Part shown: positions 50,569-59,339 of the stretch, one piece after another
Position numbering within the stretch: the first letter of the stretch is position 1
Layout of the letters: every line of letters begins with the position of its first letter
Source: Spirillospora albida
Lineage (GTDB): Bacteria > Actinomycetota > Actinomycetes > Streptosporangiales > Streptosporangiaceae
Reading direction: 5' to 3'
DNA: 64,000 nucleotides
Assembly: GCF_000718255.1 (NCBI RefSeq)
Contig: NZ_JOFJ01000003.1
Coordinates: 124,001-188,000 of the forward strand
Translations under genes and position numbers: made by a program
Notes under the pieces: model-generated
Seen by the model: the letters and a program-made list of their open reading frames with translations, nothing else
Database searches by the model: none
Told to the model about the DNA's origin: nothing

Positions 50569-50698
50569 ACCCCGCGACCTGCACGGTTTCCGTGTATCCC
50601 GGCATATTCAGTGGGAATTCATATCGGCTTTCGTCGCCTACCATGAGTCCCCGGGCGCGATCGATCATCGCGCCCGCCGAGCGACGCAGAGGGGGATG

Positions 50699-51085
50699 AT
50701 GACCGCGACGCAAGCCCCCGGCCCGTCCGGCGGCTGGGCCGACCGCCTGCTCGCCGAGGGAACGGACCCCGACCCCCGTTTCACTCTCGCCAACGAGCGC
50801 ACGTTCCTCGCCTGGATCCGCACCGCGCTGGCACTGATCGCGGGCGGCATCGGCGTCGCGCTCAGCGGAGACCTCGTGGACGCGCCCCTCCGCATCGGCC
50901 TGGCGATCGTGTTCTCCGGGACCGGCGCCCTGGTCGCGGCCCTCGCCTTCCGCCGCTGGCTCCGCACCGAACGCGCCCTCCGCCGCGCCGAGACCCTGCC
51001 GCCCCCGGCCCTGGCCCCGCTCATGTCGTACGGCCTCGCCGCGACAGCGATCGTCCTGCTCGTCGCGCTGCTGGCGACGCGATGA
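50699..51085 (+). CDS. DUF202 (YidH-family) membrane protein
   Basis: 128 aa. Conserved DUF202 start DPRFTLANERTFLAWIRTALALIAGGIGVAL, followed by three predicted membrane spans. ATG at 50699 chosen rather than the adjacent one at 50696 because the GAGGGGG SD directly abuts the latter. Its stop overlaps the next DUF202 gene by 4 nt, so the two form a pair. Function unknown; some YidH proteins are linked to stress or copper phenotypes. Confidence 0.88.
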   Translation: MTATQAPGPSGGWADRLLAEGTDPDPRFTLANERTFLAWIRTALALIAGGIGVALSGDLVDAPLRIGLAIVFSGTGALVAALAFRRWLRTERALRRAETLPPPALAPLMSYGLAATAIVLLVALLATR

Positions 51086-51390
51086 CCCTGTGGGACCGCG
51101 GAGCCCAGCCGGAACGGACGGCGCTCGCGTGGTCCCGCACGACCCTCGCGCTGATCGTCGCGGGTCTGCTGTGCGTCCGGTTCGCCCCGTCGATGCCGGC
51201 CGCCGCGGCGTCGGCCGCCGTCGTCTGCGGCGGCGCCGCCCTCCAGCTCCGCCGCGCCCGGATCGCCCTGCGCCTCCGCCACCACCGGCTCGCGGAGGGC
51301 ACGAGCGTCGCCGACCCGGTCTCCGTCCTCCTGACGACCGCTCTGACGATCACCCTGGCCGTGGCCGGCCCCCTGCTCGCGCTGGCCTGA
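51082..51390 (+). CDS. DUF202 membrane protein, partner of the upstream gene
   Basis: 102 aa. Shortened DUF202 motif (WDRGAQPERTALAWSRTTLALIVAGLLCVRF) and three hydrophobic spans. Overlaps the first DUF202 gene by ATGA. Pairs of one long and one short DUF202 protein are common in actinobacteria and suggest a heteromeric membrane complex (inference). 14 nt before the SAM-hydrolase gene, so probably one operon. Confidence 0.86.
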   Translation: MTLWDRGAQPERTALAWSRTTLALIVAGLLCVRFAPSMPAAAASAAVVCGGAALQLRRARIALRLRHHRLAEGTSVADPVSVLLTTALTITLAVAGPLLALA

Positions 51391-51404
51391 GCTAGGTTGC
51401 GGGT

Positions 51405-52220
51405 GTGCCCGGTGGTCGTCCGTTCATCAGCCTGGCCACCGACTTCGGTGCCGCCTACACCGCCATCTGCGCGGGAGTGATCTACAACATCGCCCCCGCG
51501 GCGAACGTCCTCGTCCTGAGCGACGAGATCACCCCGTTCGCCGTCACCGAGGGCGCGATGCTCCTGCGCCAGGCACTCCCCTACCTCCCGGCCGGCGTCC
51601 ACGTGGGCATCGTCGATCCAGGCGTGGGCACCTCCCGCCACCCGGTCGCCGTGGAAACCGGACGCGGCGACGTCCTGATAGGCCCCGACAACGGCCTCCT
51701 CTCTCCAGCCGCGGAGAAGCTCGGCGGCCTGGTGAGGGCGCACCGCCTGGAGAATCCCGCCTACCGCCTCCGGGAGATCTCGACGTCCTTCCACGGCCGC
51801 GACATCTTCTCCCCGGCTGCGGCCCACGTCGCCTCCGGCGTCCCGATAGCGGAACTGGGCCCGCGGACCGAGCTCCTTCCGCTGGACGTCCCACGCCCCG
51901 TCCGCGCGGACCGCGCGCTGACCGTTCCCCTCCTCTACACCGACAGGTACGGAAGCCTGATCCTGGGCGCCGAGCGCCCCGACCTGACCGAGGCCTTCGG
52001 CGACCTGCCCTACGGGACGCCCATCACAGTTTCCTGGACGACCCCGGAAGGCGAACGCGCGATCGAGGTCCTCTTCGTGGAGACCTTCGGCTGCGTCGCC
52101 CGCGGTGAGCCCCTGCTCTGGATCGACTCGTCCGGCCTGCTCGGCCTGGCCGTCAACCAGGGCTCGGCGGCCGCGACCCTGGGCATCACCGGCCCCGTCA
52201 CCCTCCGTCCCGGATACTGA
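51405..52220 (+). CDS. SAM hydroxide adenosyltransferase / SAM hydrolase (DUF62)
   Basis: 271 aa. Related to fluorinases and chlorinases but typical of duf-62 enzymes that split SAM to adenosine and methionine. Conserved N-terminal SLATDFG, VDPGVGTSRHPVA, GPDNGLLSP, and the STSFHGRDIFSPAAAHVASG segment carrying the Asp-Arg-His triad are present. No halide-binding signature is claimed. GTG start; stop overlaps the Nudix ATG (TGATG). Role: SAM turnover. Confidence 0.92.
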   Translation: MPGGRPFISLATDFGAAYTAICAGVIYNIAPAANVLVLSDEITPFAVTEGAMLLRQALPYLPAGVHVGIVDPGVGTSRHPVAVETGRGDVLIGPDNGLLSPAAEKLGGLVRAHRLENPAYRLREISTSFHGRDIFSPAAAHVASGVPIAELGPRTELLPLDVPRPVRADRALTVPLLYTDRYGSLILGAERPDLTEAFGDLPYGTPITVSWTTPEGERAIEVLFVETFGCVARGEPLLWIDSSGLLGLAVNQGSAAATLGITGPVTLRPGY

Positions 52221-52624
52221 TGCGCATGGCGGTTCTGGACGTGGTGGCGTGGGTGCAGGTGTCGGACGGCCGGTTGCTGACCGTCCGGGCCCGAGGCCGA
52301 GACCTGCTGTACCTCCCCGGCGGCAAACGCGAACCCGGCGAATCGGACTGGACGGCGCTGTCCCGCGAGGTCCGCGAGGAACTGGCCCTGGACCTGGACG
52401 AGCCGTCCTTCCGAGAACTGGGCGTCGTCCACGCCGAAGCCCATGACCAGCCGTCCTTCACGCACGTCCGCATGGCATGCTTCACCGCCGGCTACAGCGG
52501 AACCCTCACCCCGGCGTCCGAGATAGGCGAGTACCGCTACGTCCTCCCGTCCGACCGCCGCCTCCTGGCGCCCGCCAGTCAAGCCGCCCTGGACCTGGCC
52601 GAAGAACACGGCCTTCTCGGCTAG
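52220..52624 (+). CDS. Nudix hydrolase
   Basis: 134 aa. Complete Nudix box GGKREPGESDWTALSREVREEL (GX5EX7REUXEEXGU). Short, with no extra domain, so the substrate is open: a nucleoside diphosphate derivative is likely. ATG shares a base with the SAM-hydrolase stop, placing it as last gene of the DUF202-DUF62-Nudix unit. A second in-frame ATG lies 6 nt downstream. Confidence 0.9.
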   Translation: MRMAVLDVVAWVQVSDGRLLTVRARGRDLLYLPGGKREPGESDWTALSREVREELALDLDEPSFRELGVVHAEAHDQPSFTHVRMACFTAGYSGTLTPASEIGEYRYVLPSDRRLLAPASQAALDLAEEHGLLG

Positions 52625-52663
52625 CGCCGAGCAGGCGATCGCGACCCACCCGAACGGCCGATG

Positions 52664-53962
52664 TCAGTCGGCGAAGGTCGCAGGTGTCGCCGCGTCCCAG
52701 AGAATCGATGCCTCGTCGAGGAAATGCGCGAACCACGGGTCGTCCGGTTGCAGGGTGAATTTCGGCTCACCGGCCGCCTGGTACGTGTAGTACTCAAGGA
52801 ACAGCGCGGGCCGCGCGGCGGGGTCCGGAGCGGGCCAGTCGGCGGCGAGAAGCCCGATCGCCAGGGGATGCTCGGTGAGCCGGACGCTCAGCCCCTCATG
52901 GGCGCGGCCGAGTTCCTCCAGGAGACGCAGCGTGTGGCGTATGCGTTCGCGCAGGCTGTCGGTGGAGCGCTGCGCGTAGTACCGTTCCGCGGCGACCGCC
53001 ACGGCCGGCGAATCGGGATCGATGAGCAGGACGCGGATCTCGCATCCGTCCCGCAGCAGGCGCTCCAGCAGGCCGTATCGGGAATGCACGAGGCTGTTGC
53101 GGGTGACCCCGGTGACGAACAGCCGCCGGGCCGAGGCGAGCCGGGTATCGAATTCCTCATCGAATTCGGTCACGAACGAGGGTCGCGGCGTTCCCTCCGG
53201 AGGGATCCGCCGGTCCAGCGGCCACGGCAGCCCGTCCTCCCACATGCGGCGGGCCTCCGCCGTGAAGTGGTCGAACCAGGGGCCGTCGCGGCGTTCGAGC
53301 CACAGGATGGGGGCGGCCTCCTGTTCCGACCGGTGCTCGTAGTGCTGCACCAGAACGCCGCCGTCCCGGGATTCCAGGTCGATCCCGTTGAACCCGATGA
53401 CGGGGACGAACGGGCTCACCCGGACCTCCAGATCACCGCCGGTCGAGTCGCGCAGATGGATCAGATCCTCGAGGGACGCCTCGATACGTCCGCGCAGCCT
53501 CTCGGGGCCGCCGTCCGAAGCGCGGTTGCGGGCCGCTTCACGGACGAGCCGCTCGTCCGTCGGATCGAGCAGGAGGATCCGCGCCTTTCCTCCCGCCTCC
53601 AGCATCCGCCGCAGATCACGATGCATCGTCCGGATCGTCCTCGACCCGGAGATGCCGACGAACAGGAAGGTCCGCGCCCGCGCCCTGCGCGCGTGGTACT
53701 CCTCCGGGAATTCCGTACGCAGCAGGACCAGATCGTCGCTCGCGCGCTCCCGCGCGATCGCGCCTATCTGGTTCCGGGACTTGATCTGCGAGAACGCCAT
53801 GAAGGCCAGCAGCGCGAGAACCGCGGACGAGAGCGTCTTCACGTCCGAGATGCCCAACCCGCCGAGCAGGGTGAACACCAGGGCGGTGATGATCAGGCAG
53901 TAGAGGTCGAGGTTGGCGTCGGCGGCCACGCGGCCCAGCAGGGCCCTCAGTTTGCTGATCAC
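52664..53962 (-). CDS. Membrane protein with an internally duplicated cytosolic domain
   Basis: 432 aa. Two hydrophobic spans at about 20-37 and 44-60, then a coiled stretch and two homologous ~150-residue repeats: ARTFLFVGISGSRTIRTMHR ... ARILLLDPTDE ... WFDHFTAEARRMWEDG and ARRLFVTGVTRNSLVHSRYG ... IRVLLIDPDSP ... WFAHFLDEASILWD. The LLLDP core resembles PLD-like/DUF5919-like sensor folds, but no HKD catalytic motif is visible. I do not recognise a function. Stands alone on the minus strand, 40 nt from the Nudix stop. Confidence 0.75.
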   Translation of the reverse strand: MISKLRALLGRVAADANLDLYCLIITALVFTLLGGLGISDVKTLSSAVLALLAFMAFSQIKSRNQIGAIARERASDDLVLLRTEFPEEYHARRARARTFLFVGISGSRTIRTMHRDLRRMLEAGGKARILLLDPTDERLVREAARNRASDGGPERLRGRIEASLEDLIHLRDSTGGDLEVRVSPFVPVIGFNGIDLESRDGGVLVQHYEHRSEQEAAPILWLERRDGPWFDHFTAEARRMWEDGLPWPLDRRIPPEGTPRPSFVTEFDEEFDTRLASARRLFVTGVTRNSLVHSRYGLLERLLRDGCEIRVLLIDPDSPAVAVAAERYYAQRSTDSLRERIRHTLRLLEELGRAHEGLSVRLTEHPLAIGLLAADWPAPDPAARPALFLEYYTYQAAGEPKFTLQPDDPWFAHFLDEASILWDAATPATFAD

Positions 53963-54046
53963 GTTTTCACCCTAGAAGAGACGAATCCGCACGGGACCGG
54001 CAGCCTGCGGGTGCCGATCCTCAATGCGGGCACTCCGCGCCGAGGG

Positions 54047-54559
54047 TCACCCCCGCTCGCCCGGCGTGAAGCCGTCGACGCGGAAGACGGGGTGGTCGAT
54101 CGCGACGCTCTCGAACCGGCTCAACGGCGCGGACCGGTCGACCGGGAAGTGCGGACGCGCGCCCGGCGCGATGTCGAGGTACCGCTTGAGGATCGGGGCG
54201 CGCTCGGCGGTGGGCACTTCGATGAGACGCACGTTCCACGAGCCGCCGTGGCGGATGAGCGCCTCGCCGTGGGCGGCTCGCACGTTACGGACCCAGTTCG
54301 CGTTCGCGCCGAGCATGGACACGGCGTACCAGACGCCGTCGACGTCGGCCAGGACGATCGGAAACGTGATCGGCCGACCGCTCGAACGTCCCCTCACCCC
54401 GAGTTCGACGTCACGGGAGCGTGCGAGGAGGGTTCCCGACCGGTACTGGCGCGACCAGTACCGGTTGAGCAGCTTCGCGACGGCGTGAGGCTTGTCCCCC
54501 CGATAGATCCACCGCTTGATCCAGTGCAGGCCGCGCAGGCGTGGGCGCTGATCGATCAC
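54047..54559 (-). CDS. Deazaflavin (F420)-dependent nitroreductase-family protein
   Basis: 170 aa. Sequence GTLLARSRDVELGVRGRSSGRPITFPIVLADVDGVWYAVSMLGANANWVRNVRA is characteristic of the DDN/pyridoxamine-oxidase-like split-barrel family that reduces quinones or nitro groups with F420H2. GTG giving VIDQRPRLRGLHWIKRWIYR is the start supported by family length, although no SD is evident; upstream frame runs into the terminator and is rejected. CofC elsewhere in the window supports F420 availability. Isolated gene. Confidence 0.82.
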   Translation of the reverse strand: MIDQRPRLRGLHWIKRWIYRGDKPHAVAKLLNRYWSRQYRSGTLLARSRDVELGVRGRSSGRPITFPIVLADVDGVWYAVSMLGANANWVRNVRAAHGEALIRHGGSWNVRLIEVPTAERAPILKRYLDIAPGARPHFPVDRSAPLSRFESVAIDHPVFRVDGFTPGERG

Positions 54560-54695
54560 GGGATCATCATCACACGCGGACCGGTACGAAACAGACGACC
54601 GGTCCTGCTGTCGGCGCCCACCGCTCCCGCCAGGGGGCTGCTCGAAGTCCTTACCGGGGGCAAAAAGGGTTAGGACTCCGAAGAGGTCGAAACAG

Positions 54696-54726
54696 AAAAG
54701 CCCGATCACCGTAGTGATCGGGCTTT
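54696..54726. terminator. Bidirectional terminator at tRNA-Glu (proximal copy)
   Basis: 10-bp perfect stem GCCCGATCAC / GTGATCGGGC with CGTA loop, flanked by AAAA and TTT, so T-rich in both directions. It ends the tRNA-Glu transcript (tRNA 3' end at 54733). Confidence 0.88.
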
Positions 54727-54732
54727 GCGCTG

Positions 54733-54805
54733 TACCCCCGAGCGGATTCGAACCGCCGTTACCGCCTTGAGAGGGCGGCGTCCTAGGCCACTAGACGACG
54801 GGGGC
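54733..54805 (-). tRNA. tRNA-Glu(CTC), copy 1
   Basis: 73 nt canonical cloverleaf: acceptor GCCCCCG/CGGGGGT with A73, loop CTCTCAA with anticodon CTC, T-loop TTCGAAT. Identical base for base to the gene at 59340-59412. No CCA encoded. Confidence 0.96.
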
Positions 54806-54852
54806 CGGACTCAACGAAGCCTCCGCAGTCTCCCGCTCGGGCTTCGCCAAGC

Positions 54853-57021
54853 TTACCGGACGTTCACCTCTCCCTCGACCGGCTTTTCCCTACGCGGGGC
54901 CGGGCTCTCCGGGCGTTCCAGCGCGACCTCGGGCAGGACGCGGGCCAGCGGGGCGGGAAGCCACCAGGCCCGGCGGCCCAGCAGGTGCATGACCGCGGGG
55001 ACGATCAGGCAGCGGATCACCACGGCGTCCAGCAGGATCGCGACCGTGAGGCCGAGGCCGAACTGCTGGAGCATCCGGTCGGGGCTCAGCAGGAAGGCGC
55101 CGAACACCACGATCATGATGGCGGCGGCCGCGGTGATGACCCCGCCGGTGGCGGCGAGCCCCTCGCGGACGGCCCGCGCGTGGTCGCGGGTCGCCGCCCA
55201 GCGCTCGTGGATGCGGGAGACGAGGAAGACCTCGTAGTCCATGGAGAGCCCGAACACGATGGCGAAGATCATCACCGGGATGAACGCCTCGATCGGGCCG
55301 GGCTGCGCGCCGAACCGGCCGTCCTGGAAGACCAGGGTGATCGCGCCGAGGGCGGCGGCGATCGACAGCAGGTTGAGGACGGCCGCCTTCAGCGGGATGA
55401 GCAGCGAGCGGAAGACGAGCATGAGCAGCAGCGACGACAGTCCCACGACGATCGCGACGAACAGCGGCATCCGGTTCTCGACGGAGTCGGCGAAGTCGAG
55501 CGCGGCCGCGGTCGGCCCGCCGATCAGGTAGGCCGTCCCGGTGTCGGCGGTGAGCGGCGGCAGCACGTCGGCGCGCAGGACGCGGACGAGGTCGGCGGTC
55601 TCGGCGGCCTGCGGGGCGCTCGCCGGGAACGCGATGACCGTCGAGATCGCCCCGTCCTTCGACGGGATCGGCGGTGTGGCCGCCGCGATGCCGGGGGTAC
55701 GGGCCAGGGTGTCGCGCAGCTTCGCGGCGTCGCCGTCCGCGACGACGATCAAGGGGCCGTTGAACCCCGGCCCGAACCCCTCGGCGAGAAGGTCGTACGC
55801 CTGCCGGCTCGTGGACGCCTCGGCGTCATTGCCCGCGTCGGCGAAGCCAAGCCGCATGTCGAGCGCGGGCGCCGCGAGGGCGAGCAGCGCGGCCACGGCG
55901 ACGACCAGGGCCGGCACGGGACGGCGCTGCACCCCGTTCGCCAGCGCCTCCCAGCGCCGTCCCTCCCCGCGCCCCTTCCGATCGGCCTTCGCCGCGCGGC
56001 GCAGCACGTGCCGCTGGACGCGCCCACCGAAGATCGCCAGCAGCGCGGGCAGCAGCGTCAGCGACGCCGCCATCGTGACCAGGACGGTCAGCGCCACGGC
56101 GAGCGCCACGCCCTGCAGCGACCCGAGCCCGAGGGCGACGAGACCGAGCAGCGCGATGATGACGGTGCATCCCGCGAAGAAGACGGTCCGTCCCGCCGCG
56201 TCGAGAGCGGCGCGGGTGGCGTCCGGGCGCTCCGCGCCGGCCATCAGCTCGTGCCGGTACCGGTAGAAGATCAGCAGGGCGTAGTCGACCCCCACCCCGA
56301 GACCGACCAGCATCATGATCGGCGGCGTGAAGTCGGCGACGGTGAACACGTGCGAGGCCAGCGTGATCAGCCCGATCGAGGCGGCCACCGCGAAGATCGC
56401 GGTGATGAGCGGCAGTGCCGCCGCGAGCACCGAACCGAACAGCAGGACGAGGATCACCAGCGCGGCGAGCATCCCGGCGCCCTCGCCGCCGCCCCCGCCC
56501 TCCTCGGACACGCCGCGCACGGCGTCACCGCCGACCTCGACCCGCAGGTCATCGGCCGCGATGCCGTGGGCCGTGTCGATGAGGCGCTTGACGTCCTCCT
56601 TGGGAACGGTCTCGGACGCGCCGTCCAGGACGACGGCGGCGTAGCCGATGGTGCCGTCACGGGAGATCGCGGAACGGTCGGTGAACGGGTCGCGGACGTC
56701 CGCGACGCCCGGCAGAGCACGGACCCGGTCGAGCATCGGCACGATCCGCGCCCGATCGTCGCGCAGCCCGCCGGGGGACTGGAAGACGATCTGGACGCCT
56801 CCGCCCGCCTGCGCCGACCCGTGCCGTTCCAGAAGATCGGCCGCGGCCTGGGAGTCGGTACCGGGCAGGGCGAAGTCGTTGCGCCACGCTCCGCCGGCGA
56901 GCTGCGAGCCGGCGACGACCGAGGCCACCACCGCGACCCACAGGACGATCGCGATGAACCGGCGCCGCTGCGCCCACCCGGCCAGGCGCCCGAGAACACC
57001 TGAATTGTCAGAGAAGGACAT
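54853..57021 (-). CDS. MMPL/RND-type exporter
   Basis: 722 aa. Twelve predicted membrane segments in two MMPL halves; N-terminal anchor RRRFIAIVLWVAVVASVVAGSQL, periplasmic loop with FTDRSAI, and the central MMLVGLGVGVDYALLIFYRYRHE (an RND-like D-Y pair). Actinobacterial members export lipids or antibiotics. ATG giving MSFSDNSGVLGRLAGW was chosen; two upstream in-frame starts lack an SD. Lies 106 nt after the response-regulator stop, on the same strand, so the HK/RR pair probably controls it. Confidence 0.93.
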   Translation of the reverse strand: MSFSDNSGVLGRLAGWAQRRRFIAIVLWVAVVASVVAGSQLAGGAWRNDFALPGTDSQAAADLLERHGSAQAGGGVQIVFQSPGGLRDDRARIVPMLDRVRALPGVADVRDPFTDRSAISRDGTIGYAAVVLDGASETVPKEDVKRLIDTAHGIAADDLRVEVGGDAVRGVSEEGGGGGEGAGMLAALVILVLLFGSVLAAALPLITAIFAVAASIGLITLASHVFTVADFTPPIMMLVGLGVGVDYALLIFYRYRHELMAGAERPDATRAALDAAGRTVFFAGCTVIIALLGLVALGLGSLQGVALAVALTVLVTMAASLTLLPALLAIFGGRVQRHVLRRAAKADRKGRGEGRRWEALANGVQRRPVPALVVAVAALLALAAPALDMRLGFADAGNDAEASTSRQAYDLLAEGFGPGFNGPLIVVADGDAAKLRDTLARTPGIAAATPPIPSKDGAISTVIAFPASAPQAAETADLVRVLRADVLPPLTADTGTAYLIGGPTAAALDFADSVENRMPLFVAIVVGLSSLLLMLVFRSLLIPLKAAVLNLLSIAAALGAITLVFQDGRFGAQPGPIEAFIPVMIFAIVFGLSMDYEVFLVSRIHERWAATRDHARAVREGLAATGGVITAAAAIMIVVFGAFLLSPDRMLQQFGLGLTVAILLDAVVIRCLIVPAVMHLLGRRAWWLPAPLARVLPEVALERPESPAPRREKPVEGEVNVR

Positions 57022-57127
57022 GCCGTCATCATCCGAACACGGCATGCCTCGGGGCATCGGCCGGGAGCTGTCACCTGCCGTACCCCAGCGGTTGCGGCCG
57101 GCGTCCCGGCATACCCCGGAAGTTGCG

Positions 57128-57796
57128 TCAGCGGTCCAGCCAGCCGGGCGTGACCATGCCCGACTCGTACGCCATGACCACCAGCTGGGAGCGGTCGCGG
57201 ACGGCCAGCTTCGTCATGATCCGGCTCACGTGCGTCTTCGCGGTCGCGGGGCTGAGCGTCAGGTGCGCGGCGATCTCGTCGTTGCTGAGACCGACCGCCA
57301 CGAGCCCCATGACCTCGCGTTCCCGCTCGGTGAGGGCGTTCAGCGCGGGGCTCGGACGGGGCGCCGCCACGCGTCCGGCGAACTCGGCGATGAGCCGCCG
57401 GGTGATCGCCGGGCTGATCAGCGCGTCGCCGCGCGCCGCGACCCGCACCGCGTGCACCAGCTCCTCCGGCTCGCTGTCCTTGACCAGGAACCCGGAGGCC
57501 CCGGCCCGCAGTGCCCCGTAGATGTACTCGTCCAGGTCGAACGTCGTGAGGATGACGACCTTGACCCCCTCCAGGCGGGGGTCCGCTCCGATGAGGCGGG
57601 CGGCCTCCAAGCCGTCCGTGCCGGGCATCCGGATGTCCATGAGGACCACGTCCGGACGCAGCTCACGGCACGCCGCGACGGCCGCCCCGCCGTTGTCCGC
57701 CTCACCGACGACCTCCATGCCGTCCTCGTCCTCGAGGATCGAGCGGAACCCCGCCCGGACGAGACGCTGGTCGTCGGCCAGCAACACCTTGATCAT
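57128..57796 (-). CDS. NarL/LuxR-family response regulator
   Basis: 222 aa. Receiver domain with MIKVLLADDQRLVRAG, phospho-acceptor in PDVVLMDIRMPG, and Lys in FLVKDSEPEEL; C-terminal LuxR HTH (LTEREREVMGLVAVGLSNDEIAAHLTLSPATAKTHVSRIMTKL). ATG overlaps the kinase stop by 4 nt. Cognate partner of the histidine kinase upstream; likely target is the adjacent MMPL exporter (inference from position). Confidence 0.95.
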   Translation of the reverse strand: MIKVLLADDQRLVRAGFRSILEDEDGMEVVGEADNGGAAVAACRELRPDVVLMDIRMPGTDGLEAARLIGADPRLEGVKVVILTTFDLDEYIYGALRAGASGFLVKDSEPEELVHAVRVAARGDALISPAITRRLIAEFAGRVAAPRPSPALNALTEREREVMGLVAVGLSNDEIAAHLTLSPATAKTHVSRIMTKLAVRDRSQLVVMAYESGMVTPGWLDR

Positions 57797-58941
57797 GAAC
57801 GCGGCTCCGTCCCGGTGAAGGGCAGAACGGCCCGCACCGCGAACCCGCCGCCCGGCGCTGGACCGGCGGTCAGCTCGCCGCCGAGCGCCCGCGCCCGCTC
57901 CCGCATCCCGGCGATGCCACTGCCGGACGACTCGGCCCGCGCCGGACCGCGCCCGTCGTCCACGACCTCCACGGTGACGAGTCCGGGCGCGCACTCGACA
58001 CGGACATCGACACGCGTCGCGTGCGCGTGGCGGGCCACATTGGTGAGCGATTCCTGGACGACCCGGTACGCGGCGAGCCGCACCTCCGTCGGCGGGGCGT
58101 GCCCCGCGCCGCCGATGCGCGTCCGGACGTCGAGGTCCGCGAGCCGAGCGGACGCGGCCAGCTCGTCGAGCCACGCGCCGTCGGCCGCGGGTGCCAGTGG
58201 GGCGGCCTCGCCTGGCCGGCGCAGGATCCCGAGCGTGGCGCGCAGGTCGCCGAGCGCCTCCCGGCTGGACCGCTTGATCTCCGCCAGGGCGGTCTCCGCC
58301 TGAGGCACGCCCACCTCCGGATTCTTGCGCATCCGCCGCAGCGCCGCCGCGGCCTGCACATTGATCATGGACAGATGGTGCCCGACCACATCGTGCAGTT
58401 CCCGCGCGATCCGGAGCCGCTCCTCCCCCGCCGCCCGCCGCTCGGCCTCGCGCGCGTAGGCCAGCCGGCTGTGCCGCGCCCACCCGAGCGAGACCATCCC
58501 GACCAGCCATCCGGTGAACATGAACAGCGCGACCGCGGTCACGTCGTCGTTCCCGGCGAGCGTCCCGGCGCCCGTCCCGAGGACCCCGAGCAGCCCCAGC
58601 ACCACCGCCGACCGCAGCCGTCCCGCCGCCGCCACCCCGTACAGCGCGATGACGTACACGACCATCAGCGGCCCGTCGTAGGCGCTGGCGACGTAGTACA
58701 CACCGGTCACGACCAGGGTGAACGCGGTCACGGCGACGGGATACCTGTGCCGCCACGCCAGCGAGGCGCAGGCGGCGAAGATGAGTGCCCACCCCATCGC
58801 GGTGGCGCCCCAGGACTCCTCCCGCGCGCCGAGCAGCGAATGGAGCGTGGCCAGCCCCACCAGCAGGAAAACACCCCCGGCGAACGCCGCGTCCGCCGCC
58901 CGCCCGGACGGCCGCCGCACCCCCGACACGGCAGACAACAT
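57793..58941 (-). CDS. NarL-type sensor histidine kinase
   Basis: 382 aa. Several membrane segments in the first ~160 residues, then HisKA_3 dimerisation domain with the phospho-His in ARELHDVVGHHLSMI and a HATPase domain with DDGRGPARAESSGSGIAGMRERA. ATG at 58941. It is the first gene of the HK-RR-MMPL unit, and the stop overlaps the regulator start (ATGA). The stimulus is unknown; no extracellular sensor domain of recognisable type. Confidence 0.94.
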   Translation of the reverse strand: MLSAVSGVRRPSGRAADAAFAGGVFLLVGLATLHSLLGAREESWGATAMGWALIFAACASLAWRHRYPVAVTAFTLVVTGVYYVASAYDGPLMVVYVIALYGVAAAGRLRSAVVLGLLGVLGTGAGTLAGNDDVTAVALFMFTGWLVGMVSLGWARHSRLAYAREAERRAAGEERLRIARELHDVVGHHLSMINVQAAAALRRMRKNPEVGVPQAETALAEIKRSSREALGDLRATLGILRRPGEAAPLAPAADGAWLDELAASARLADLDVRTRIGGAGHAPPTEVRLAAYRVVQESLTNVARHAHATRVDVRVECAPGLVTVEVVDDGRGPARAESSGSGIAGMRERARALGGELTAGPAPGGGFAVRAVLPFTGTEPRS

Positions 58942-59205
58942 GCCGCCACCCTATTCCGCCCCGCCCCACACCCCGAGTACGGGCCGACCGGCCCCGGCCC
59001 CACGCGCAACCCAACGGCGAGAGCCGAGCAGCGTGCCGATGCCCAGGTCCCGGACTCGCGTGTGGGGCATGGATTCAGAGTCTCCGATGCGCGCAGCGGC
59101 GGCCGGAATACCGACGCGTGGAACGGCCTCGATGCCGGATGGCCACGTTCGCGCGAGGTAGAGAGCCGAGAGGACCGCATGTCCGCACGGTTCCAAAAAC
59201 AAGAA
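58942..59205. other. Spacer upstream of the HK gene
   Basis: 264 nt between the HK start and the hairpin run near tRNA-Glu. It contains open frames without SD support. I see no gene; an HK promoter should be near the right end of the HK gene (a TAGGGT -10 candidate only). Confidence 0.4.
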
Positions 59206-59225
59206 ACCCCGCCCGATGGCGGGGT
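59206..59225 (-). terminator. Terminator of the tRNA-Gln/tRNA-Glu transcript
   Basis: 8-bp perfect stem ACCCCGCC / GGCGGGGT with CGAT loop, followed on the minus strand by TTCTTGTTTTTGG. Lies about 115 nt past the tRNA-Glu 3' end. Confidence 0.75.
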
Positions 59226-59318
59226 GTGGGGGCTCCGCCCCCACATCGGGGGTTCCAGGGGGTCGCCCCCTGGGAAGACACCGCGGGCCCTGGCGAAGTT
59301 GCCGCCGGAGGCGGCAAC
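59226..59318. repeat. Run of three further perfect hairpins
   Basis: GTGGGGGC-tcc-GCCCCCAC (59226-59244), CCAGGGGG-tcg-CCCCCTGG (59255-59273) and GTTGCCGCC-gga-GGCGGCAAC (59298-59318). Each has a 3-nt loop and no mismatch. This resembles the repetitive intergenic hairpin elements common in actinomycete genomes; function unknown. Confidence 0.7.
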
Positions 59319-59339
59319 GAGCATGGAAGGCCCGCCACG

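Noticed and set aside
59206..59318. Hairpin run considered as a CRISPR array
   Set aside because: The stems differ in sequence, there are no regular unique spacers and no cas genes nearby.
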